Source: Dehalococcoidales bacterium
GTDB lineage: Bacteria > Chloroflexota > Dehalococcoidia > Dehalococcoidales > UBA2162
Direction: 5' to 3'
Length of the DNA stretch: 12,869 nt
Assembly: GCA_020343555.1 (NCBI GenBank)
Contig: CP070800.1
Location: 1,669,094-1,681,962, forward strand
In this document: positions 6,971-12,067 of the stretch, one piece after another
Layout: each line of letters opens with the position of its first letter
Numbering within the stretch: the first letter of the stretch is position 1
The notes under the pieces: generated by a model
The model's input: the letters and a program-made list of their open reading frames with translations, nothing else
Told to the model about the DNA's origin: nothing
The model's database searches: none
Program-made: the position numbers and the translations under genes

Positions 6971-7977
6971 TATTTACTCCACTGTGGCAGGAATGGTGAA
7001 AAAGCGGGAGCGTCCAGTAATGTCTTGAATTCGTCATTCAGTTTCAACAGGCTTAATGATGCGCCGGCCATTTCCATCGATGTGGCGTATTCACCCACAT
7101 AACTCCTGTATATGCTCAAGCCATGATCCTGAAGAAGATCATAGGCTTTATTATAGATAATATAGAGTTCTTCCGGAGGTGTAGCGCCCAACCCGTTAAC
7201 CAGGATCGCAACTTCATCACCTGATTTAAATGGGAGGTCCTCGATTATCTTTCCAGCCATTATCTCGGTCACTTCGTCGGCTGTCTTGAGTTTGCCGCGT
7301 TCAATACCTGGTTCGCCGTGAATCCCCATGCCCAGTTCCATTTCATCGTCAGCGATGTTAAATGTTGGTTCACCAGCTGCTGGTATCGTGCAGGGAGTGA
7401 GGGCTACACCCATGGTGCAGGTGTTGTCTATTGCCGCGTCCGTGGTGGCCTTCACTTCATCAAGGCTTGCCATCGTATCAGCTTTTGCCCCTGCGATCTT
7501 GTAAGCGAAGAAGATACCGGCGACACCCCTACGACGATCTGCTTCGGATCGAGGAGCGGAAGCGACATCATCTTTACCGATACTCATTTCAACTCGTATA
7601 TCCTCCATGTCCGCCATTTCCGCCGCCATCTCGAAATTCATAATATCGCCCTGGTAATTACCGAAAAGGTATAGCACACCAGCCCCGCCGTTTACTTCCT
7701 TTGTGACGGCTAGCATATCATCGGCGCTGGGTGAGGAGAATACATTACCTATCGATACCCCATCGACCAGTCCCGGTCCTACATATCCAAGAAAGACGGG
7801 AATATGTCCCGAGCCTCCGCCGGTGCATATCGCTACCTTTCCCTGTATCGGGGCATCGGCTCGAACCAGGGCACGTTCGCTGCCCTCAGTCATACGGAGA
7901 TGGTAAGGATGTGCCTTGAGAATACCTGATATGGTTTCATTTACTACCTGGTAGGGATCATTGATCAGCTTTTTCAT
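6970..7977 (-). CDS. dhaK: Dihydroxyacetone kinase substrate-binding subunit DhaK
   Basis: This 335-aa protein is DhaK, the subunit that binds a short keto-sugar covalently through a histidine and presents it for phosphorylation. Key residues are present: TGGGSGHIP with His58, FGNYQGDIMNF with Asp111, and GMGIHGEPGIERG with the covalent-binding His220 (equivalent to His56, Asp109 and His218 of the E. coli protein). The loop reads GHIP rather than the more common GHEP, a variant I associate with kinases for other short ketoses, so dihydroxyacetone is not certain as substrate. The start is ATG 7977 with AAGGAAG upstream. It lies directly upstream of dhaL with a one-base overlap. A promoter and a pair of direct repeats precede it (8010-8052). 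Confidence 0.93.
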   Translation of the reverse strand: MKKLINDPYQVVNETISGILKAHPYHLRMTEGSERALVRADAPIQGKVAICTGGGSGHIPVFLGYVGPGLVDGVSIGNVFSSPSADDMLAVTKEVNGGAGVLYLFGNYQGDIMNFEMAAEMADMEDIRVEMSIGKDDVASAPRSEADRRRGVAGIFFAYKIAGAKADTMASLDEVKATTDAAIDNTCTMGVALTPCTIPAAGEPTFNIADDEMELGMGIHGEPGIERGKLKTADEVTEIMAGKIIEDLPFKSGDEVAILVNGLGATPPEELYIIYNKAYDLLQDHGLSIYRSYVGEYATSMEMAGASLSLLKLNDEFKTLLDAPAFSPFLPQWSK

Positions 7978-8009
7978 TGCTACTTCCTTTCTTGATTTGT
8001 GCAGCCCAC

Positions 8010-8044
8010 AATCTCATGGAGAAATTTTATATTGAAATCTCATG
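8010..8044. repeat. Pair of 9-bp direct repeats in the dhaK promoter
   Basis: AATCTCATG occurs at 8010-8018 and again at 8036-8044, 26 bp apart centre to centre. The copies flank the -10 element of the candidate dhaKL promoter. This is an arrangement seen for operators of dimeric regulators, but chance cannot be excluded for a 9-mer. Confidence 0.35.
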
Positions 8045-8052
8045 AAATACAA
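8024..8052 (-). promoter_or_regulatory. Candidate dhaKL promoter
   Basis: On the minus strand TTGTAT (8052-8047) and TAAAAT (8029-8024) are 17 nt apart. Transcription would start near 8017, about 40 nt before the dhaK ATG. One copy of the 9-bp repeat lies in the spacer and the other covers the start region. Confidence 0.45.
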
Positions 8053-8072
8053 TAATCGTTTTTTCCCCGATT

Positions 8073-9155
8073 CTACACCTTTTTACCACAGTACTTTTGA
8101 ACAGGTGTGACTTCAGGATCATTTACCAACCTTACAGCTTCAAGAATTTCTTCTTTCCTGTTTCTTATTTCAGATTCTGCGAGATCGAGGATAATATCTT
8201 CCAGGATATTCGGTCTTATTCTGAAATAGCCTGCTGTATAACCCCTGAATTCACCGTCGACCAGGATGAACTGCATCATGGTGGGTTTGACGGGTGTACG
8301 ACGAAAACCGCATTTTTCGTTATTGAATTTTTCCGCCAGGTAGTTTTCATTCGATTTAAAAAGGAAATCATTCCGGTCAATTACAAAAACACCACGTGGC
8401 GGTAAAGTTTCTTTTTCCAGCAGAGGAATGTCTTCTGACATCACGAATCCTTCATCATCATCGATAGTTACACAATTCAGAGTGCCCACCGAAACCAACT
8501 TGGTGATAACAGCCTGGAATTCTTCCTCTGGCAATTGATAGAAAGATTTCAGCATCTTGGTATCGATGAAAACATTCAGATATGCGAACCTGCATACCAG
8601 TATTTTCAGAGTTTCTTCTTTTTCATACTTATCCAGATCTACATCGGGAAACTCGGTTTCGAACAGGTACCAAGCCCTGTCCCACTCGTCATCCGCCTGG
8701 TCTTCGAAAACGAGAAATTTTTGCTGGAGTTTATGAAGGATCGGTGTGATCTGTTTCGCAAGCAGTCCTGTAATCTCTTTCATGGAGGCGATAGTCATCG
8801 GGCCTTCGCGGAGCAGCAATTCGAGTATCTCGAATTCCTCATAGGATGGTTTACGTCTGTCTTTAGAATATACTGACGCAAATAGAGGTAGTTCATCGGC
8901 ATATATATAGGCGATGCTGCCGCCTTGGAACCTGCCCTTGATTATCTCTCTCCTGCTTCGCATATCGAAGACATGACTGTATTCGTTGAAGTCGGCGTGA
9001 TGTGCCAGGCTGGGGGGACTCCCGGGACGACACCAGTACGGTGTCCGGACGGGACTCATCAGACGGAATAATTCGTTATATTCAGTCCTGTCAGCTTTCC
9101 TGTCAAGGTACTGACGCTGCATCACGAGGTTTCTCACGGAACTGCGGTAAAGCAT
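8073..9155 (-). CDS. Winged-helix HTH_42/AlkZ-like DNA-binding protein
   Basis: This 360-aa soluble protein resembles the HTH_42 winged-helix family, which includes the DNA glycosylase AlkZ/YcaQ and many uncharacterised relatives. The pattern is: IIKGRFQGGSIAYIYADELP at 71-90 (family: a charged run, then a strand of hydrophobic residues and an acidic D-L), a helical winged segment at about 105-150 (EGPMTIASMKEITGLL), DRAWYLFETEFP at 159-170, a second winged segment at 185-245, VFVIDRNDFLFKSNE around 256-270, and FILVDGEFRGYT at 296-307, the typical strand-turn-strand. The AlkZ catalytic QxQ motif is absent, so glycosylase activity is doubtful. Start ATG 9155 has AGGA about 10 nt upstream; Met12 is an alternative. 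An inverted repeat lies 21-43 nt upstream. It may be a regulator or nucleic-acid-binding protein of unknown target. Confidence 0.7.
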   Translation of the reverse strand: MLYRSSVRNLVMQRQYLDRKADRTEYNELFRLMSPVRTPYWCRPGSPPSLAHHADFNEYSHVFDMRSRREIIKGRFQGGSIAYIYADELPLFASVYSKDRRKPSYEEFEILELLLREGPMTIASMKEITGLLAKQITPILHKLQQKFLVFEDQADDEWDRAWYLFETEFPDVDLDKYEKEETLKILVCRFAYLNVFIDTKMLKSFYQLPEEEFQAVITKLVSVGTLNCVTIDDDEGFVMSEDIPLLEKETLPPRGVFVIDRNDFLFKSNENYLAEKFNNEKCGFRRTPVKPTMMQFILVDGEFRGYTAGYFRIRPNILEDIILDLAESEIRNRKEEILEAVRLVNDPEVTPVQKYCGKKV

Positions 9156-9175
9156 AGTGCTGTGTCCTGATTACT

Positions 9176-9198
9176 CCTGAATACTCTCGTTATTCAGG
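9176..9198. repeat. Inverted repeat upstream of the winged-helix gene
   Basis: CCTGAATA (9176-9183) and TATTCAGG (9191-9198) are perfect complements separated by 7 nt. The repeat lies 21-43 nt before the winged-helix start, a suitable place for an operator, possibly of that protein itself. It has no T-tract, so it is not a terminator. Confidence 0.4.
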
Positions 9199-9304
9199 TT
9201 ATCTGGATATGCCGGAGTTTTTCAATAGAGATACTATATCATATGAATACTTGTGCTGCTATAACACTGAATAAAGAATATGCAGTCGGTATTTCGAGGA
9301 TGAA

Positions 9305-9379
9305 ATGAACGATATCGACGACTACACGCTCGGGCAAGAACTGGATATTCTTGAAGAACTGGTTGAATTCAACCGGTAA
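9305..9379 (+). CDS. Possible 24-aa acidic microprotein
   Basis: ATG 9305 begins MNDIDDYTLGQELD and ends in VEFNR at TAA 9377-9379. GAGGA lies a few bases upstream. It overlaps by ATGA a preceding 21-codon frame that starts at 9243 without a visible ribosome site. The sequence is acidic with helix-forming spacing (LGQELDILEELVEF), and a terminator follows at 9421. I recognise no family. It may be a microprotein, the remnant of a lost gene, or chance. Confidence 0.25.
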   Translation: MNDIDDYTLGQELDILEELVEFNR

Positions 9380-9417
9380 GGTAATTTGCCATCTTGAAAG
9401 CAGCAATACACTCCAAA

Positions 9418-9452
9418 CAAAAAGCCCCGCGGTGAATTCCGCGGGGCTTTTT
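9418..9452. terminator. Bidirectional intrinsic terminator after selenoprotein 2
   Basis: A perfect 12-bp stem (AAAGCCCCGCGG at 9421-9432, CCGCGGGGCTTT at 9439-9450) with loop TGAATT has T-tracts on both strands: TTTTTC on the + strand and TTTTTGTTT on the minus strand. It lies 22 nt after the minus-strand stop of selenoprotein 2. Confidence 0.93.
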
Positions 9453-9474
9453 CTCATGATTCAATCGATAGAGT

Positions 9475-11238
9475 TTACCGCCAGGCGTCGATGCCTACAG
9501 CGGATTCCCTGCCGCGGCCGCCGGTCCAAAGCGCCATCTCTTCACCGCCGCCGGTGACGATAATGCAGTTCATGAATGGATTGGCTACTGCCGGGACCAT
9601 GTAATCCTCGTCGAGTTCCAGCCAGGGTTTGCCTGAAGTCGGTTCTATCGATTTCCAGCCGTTCGTCCAGACATCGGGCGACTGGTGAGTCCGGTACTCC
9701 TTCAATGTCATAAAGCTCTTCTTGTAGAGCCATTCATAGACATCATCTTTTGTCTTGAATCCGTAGGCCTGCATATCTCTTGCGATCTCAGGCAGCAGGA
9801 AGAACGTCTTTCCTCCTTCACCGTCGGCCCACAGGTGGTCGATGAAGTATTCCATGAAGTTATGGGGGCCCTGGATACCTTTTACTCCGAGTCTCCTGGC
9901 GATGCCGCCATGACCGCTCTTCTGGAGTTCGCGGTAACCGCCTGGCATGAACTCGGTGTTCCGTACCGAGAATCCCATGTGTATGGGTACAATGCAGCTT
10001 TCGTCTTTGCTGAAGTCGAATTCTTCTCTGAGAGTAGCCCATCCCTCTGGTAGGGCGTCGTCATTTTCGGGGAAGCAATTATTGAGTGAATTTCCCCAGA
10101 CACCGGCGTTGGTCACGTTAGGGATATTCTCGCCGAGACATTTCCACATCAGTTCGGCGGCTCGTCCGATACTCCTGTTGGCGCGATTCGTACCACCGAG
10201 TACATTGGTATCGAAGTTCATCCCGATTTCCTTGGCGATAGGGCCGCTGATGCAATACGCTGAACCGCCGCGGCCATCACCACAGCCGCCGCCTGCTTCA
10301 GCGATGGCAAGCAGCACGGGCATATACTCAGGTTTGCATCCAGCCATGACACCGATAGTGGCTATCTTTTCAACGGTGGCATATCTTCTCATCGGCATGA
10401 AATGGACGGGATCGCCCTTCTTTCCCGAGCTGCCCATCTGCTGGACACGATCGCCAAGTACGCGATCAGCCTGGTATCGTACGATCTCGTCCGGTTTGTG
10501 GCTAGTGCCTTTCAGCATCTGCTCGACAAGTTCTTCGGTAGGAGGAACTATAGGAAGACCGTCGGTGAATTTCATGATAGGTGCGTTGTTATAAAGCTGA
10601 GGTATGGGTGTTTCCTGGTTGAAGAACTCGATCGCCTCCAGCATAGTACCTTCGAAGATATACCGGGGATTTTCAACCTTCCATTCCGGTGGATTCTTTT
10701 CTTCTTCGGTGAGAGGTCGGACCAGGGCGTCCATCAGGTCGTCTATCCAGGTTGGGACATCTTCGGGTCCGGGGATATGACGTGAACCCCAGACACGCCT
10801 GATGTTGGGTACGCCGTTCAGCTTGCAGGCTTCTTCCCAGACTTTATCCTGGTCTTCGAATATAATGAATACGCTGGGTATTCCTAATCTTTCGATCGAT
10901 GATAAATGGGGCAACTGCTCCCAGATGGCACCATGTCACCACACAACGCCGCGGATAAGTGCATCCGTGGTCTTCTGTTCCTCTTCTGTTAAGGCGATGC
11001 TTCCCGCTTTGGTTGCGTGGGGAGCAGCAAAGCTGATATTCCAGTTAACCTGGGGGTACCTTTCCGGTAACATTTTTCGCAGGGGTATAAGGATACCTTG
11101 CTCGCCACCGGCGCCGATACTCAGGGTAATATTCTTGCCGTCGAGCTTATCGAGACGCGGCGCAAGACCATGCTGTTCTACCGGTTCCTGTATCCCGATG
11201 GGATTCAGAAACTTGTAGACCTTATCTTTTTCTGCCAT
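9475..11238 (-). CDS. UGSC-type selenoprotein 2 (UGA-encoded Sec101)
   Basis: This is a paralogue of the protein at 2136-3794, 587 aa when UGA at 10938-10936 is read as selenocysteine. The frame is open on both sides, and the next possible start (TTG at 10914) has no ribosome site. The alignment is clear: MAEK at the start, an LNP motif, LDGK, then Sec101 where the other has Sec102, HLSSIERLGIP versus RHSKALELLGVP, DDLMDALVRPLTEEE versus VDALTKPLTDEE, MLKGTSHKPDEIV at 241-253, a VEKIATIGVMAGCKPEYMP segment, and the ending GRESAVGIDAWR. The context is Trp-Sec-His-Gly-Ala, without the flanking Cys residues of paralogue 1; its N-terminal 100 residues have no Cys. A CGDGRGGSAYC segment in the C-terminal domain is unlike paralogue 1. 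I chose ATG 11238 (GGGAG 7 nt upstream) over ATG 11244. No signal or TM segments. The reaction is unknown. Confidence 0.86.
10907..10938 (-). promoter_or_regulatory. Sec UGA and candidate bacterial SECIS of selenoprotein 2
   Basis: The UGA (10938-10936) is followed after 12 nt by a 17-nt hairpin at 10923-10907: UGGG pairs with CCCA, an A is bulged, GC pairs with GC, and the loop is AGUU. The loop starts 19 nt after the UGA and carries G at its second position. Both are properties described for bacterial SECIS elements. The bulged stem and the first bases after the UGA resemble the E. coli fdhF element as I remember it. Confidence 0.55.
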
Positions 11239-11299
11239 ATACATTCTCCCTATTTTTATTTGCTAGCCATATATACTACCATAACCGATAAAAACTCTC

Positions 11300-11312
11300 A
11301 CCTTAATAAGGT
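11300..11312. repeat. Short palindrome upstream of selenoprotein 2
   Basis: ACCTTAATAAGGT is a perfect 6-1-6 inverted repeat about 60 nt upstream of the selenoprotein 2 start, in its likely promoter area. I could not place a convincing -35/-10 pair beside it. It may be an operator, but it is short. Confidence 0.25.
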
Positions 11313-11356
11313 ATTAATCATGAAGGTATGGCGGTCGTTCGAAAGAAAAAAACTAA

Positions 11357-11430
11357 TGGGCAGTACTGGACTCGAACCAGTGACCTCTCGGATGTGAACC
11401 GAGTGCTCTGACCAGCTGAGCTAACTGCCC
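11357..11430 (-). tRNA. tRNA-Val (anticodon CAC)
   Basis: A complete cloverleaf folds on the minus strand. The acceptor is GGGCAGU with ACUGCCC (7 bp), the D-arm GCUC...GAGC, the anticodon stem CUCGG/CCGAG with loop UUCACAU giving anticodon CAC (reads GUG, valine), and the T-arm ACUGG/CCAGU with loop UUCGAGU. The discriminator base is A. The 3' CCA is not encoded. A run of seven T follows, and a good promoter stands upstream. Confidence 0.96.
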
Positions 11431-11449
11431 GTAGAGAGTATCGCCTTTT

Positions 11450-11478
11450 ATTGTATCTTTACACATTACCTTTGTAAA
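11450..11478 (-). promoter_or_regulatory. tRNA-Val promoter
   Basis: TTTACA (11478-11473) and TACAAT (11455-11450) are 17 nt apart on the minus strand, each 5 of 6 to consensus. Transcription would start about 14 nt before the tRNA. The -35 lies inside the 20-bp palindrome at 11465-11484. Confidence 0.65.
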
Positions 11479-11484
11479 GGTAAT
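11465..11484. repeat. 20-bp palindrome over the tRNA promoter
   Basis: ATTACCTTTGTAAAGGTAAT is a 9-2-9 perfect inverted repeat covering the -35 of the tRNA-Val promoter. Its position is that of an operator. As RNA it would not be transcribed with the tRNA, so a DNA-level role is the more likely one. Confidence 0.4.
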
Positions 11485-11594
11485 CTCGCCGTCCTAATCT
11501 GATTCTTCTTCAACAGAATTTGCAACCGGCAGACTACACAGAATACATCAGAATGTTTGAGAGGGAATAGCATTACATCCAATCTCAGATATGA

Positions 11595-11629
11595 GGAATT
11601 AAAAAGTGGCTTTCTTCGAAGAAAGCCAC
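11595..11629 (-). terminator. Intrinsic terminator after the PRC-barrel gene
   Basis: A 24-nt perfect palindrome at 11606-11629 (GTGGCTTTC, loop TTCGAA, GAAAGCCAC) is followed on the minus strand by TTTTTAATT. It lies about 40 nt after the stop of the PRC-barrel gene. Confidence 0.85.
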
Positions 11630-11668
11630 CCTTATCATGACTAGCGATGTTTTAGAGTGTGTGCTTGT

Positions 11669-11878
11669 TTATTCTATTTCTATCTTCAGTATTACGGTGC
11701 TCTCGGTAGTCTCGGATATATCATCGGGTGCAAAAGATACATCCTTGTCCGGAGGTTGTCTGTATATTATATATTTTTTTACATCACCGCTCCATGAGTC
11801 CCGAACAACGTAATCAATCTTACCGAGTCGTCTGCCGTTCTTATCCAGTACTTCCGTGCCAAACTGCTGTCCTGTCAT
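11669..11878 (-). CDS. Small PRC-barrel domain protein
   Basis: This 69-aa protein is one PRC-barrel: GTEVLDKNGRRLGKIDYVV at the start is the family signature (V-D-x-G-x-x-I/L-G-x-V/I), followed by YIIYR and SFAPDDIS, where other members have a strand and the V-P-W/F segment. PRC-barrels are small beta domains seen in RimM, in photosynthetic reaction centre H subunits, and as stand-alone proteins of unknown role, often stress related. It is soluble and probably cytoplasmic. Start ATG 11878 has only a weak ribosome site (GTGAG). A strong promoter and a 25-nt hairpin at the very start of the transcript precede it, and a terminator follows it, so it is a single-gene unit. Confidence 0.8.
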   Translation of the reverse strand: MTGQQFGTEVLDKNGRRLGKIDYVVRDSWSGDVKKYIIYRQPPDKDVSFAPDDISETTESTVILKIEIE

Positions 11879-11903
11879 ACTAACTCACAACCCCAATTAA
11901 AAA

Positions 11904-11928
11904 GTGAACTGGATAATATCCAGTTCAC
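11904..11928. repeat. 25-nt palindrome at the start of the PRC-barrel transcript
   Basis: GTGAACTGGAT, loop AAT and ATCCAGTTCAC form a perfect 11-bp stem. On the minus strand it is followed by TTTTTAATT, like a terminator, but it lies between the PRC-barrel promoter and gene, starting within about 2 nt of the predicted transcription start. It could be an operator, a 5' stabilising hairpin or an early terminator. Confidence 0.7.
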
Positions 11929-11936
11929 AGTTCGAC

Positions 11937-11966
11937 ATTATATCATCTCTTAGCAAGCCATGTAAA
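11937..11966 (-). promoter_or_regulatory. Promoter of the PRC-barrel gene
   Basis: TTTACA (11966-11961) and a perfect TATAAT (11942-11937) are 18 nt apart, and the -10 is extended (TGATATAAT). Transcription should start near 11930. Confidence 0.65.
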
Positions 11967-12017
11967 ACGTTTCCAGAATAACTACCAGTGCCAGATTTTA
12001 TTGTCGAATCTGCCCTG

Positions 12018-12026
12018 TGGTAAAAT
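12018..12026 (+). promoter_or_regulatory. Possible extended -10 promoter of the AAA+ ATPase gene
   Basis: TGGTAAAAT gives a TAAAAT hexamer at 12021-12026 with a TGn extension. The nearest -35-like bases (TTGTCG, 12001-12006) are only 14 nt away, which is short. A start near 12033 would leave a leader of about 35 nt. Confidence 0.35.
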
Positions 12027-12067
12027 CAATATGGGTTCCCCAAAAAATCAGACTTGGGTGAGGTAGT

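Larger units (their letters stand above)
9156..9474. other. 319-nt intergenic region
   Basis: The region between the winged-helix gene and selenoprotein 2 holds an 8-bp inverted repeat (9176-9198), two overlapping tiny + strand reading frames (9243-9379) and a strong bidirectional terminator (9418-9452). No larger gene is visible. Confidence 0.6.

Noticed and set aside
9947..10594. 215-codon + strand frame inside selenoprotein 2
   Set aside because: It is an antisense shadow of the conserved minus-strand gene, with low-complexity Ser/Pro-rich translation and no ribosome site.
9475..10914. Separate 479-aa gene starting at TTG 10914
   Set aside because: Same argument: no ribosome site, in frame with the upstream 100 codons across a UGA, and homologous to the other joined protein.
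2136..11238. UGA read as tryptophan (alternative genetic code) rather than Sec
   Set aside because: All other genes in the window use UGG for Trp, with no other internal UGA in the frames I read. Only the two homologous sites have in-frame UGA, and one is flanked by Cys in a CUxxC motif.
2136..11238. UGSC genes as pseudogenes broken by nonsense mutations
   Set aside because: Two paralogues with UGA at the same column and otherwise intact frames to the same C-terminal ending argue for recoding, not decay.
11098..11397. 99-codon + strand frame ending over the tRNA
   Set aside because: It is antisense to selenoprotein 2 and runs into the tRNA-Val gene; its last residues are the familiar spurious translation of a tRNA complement.
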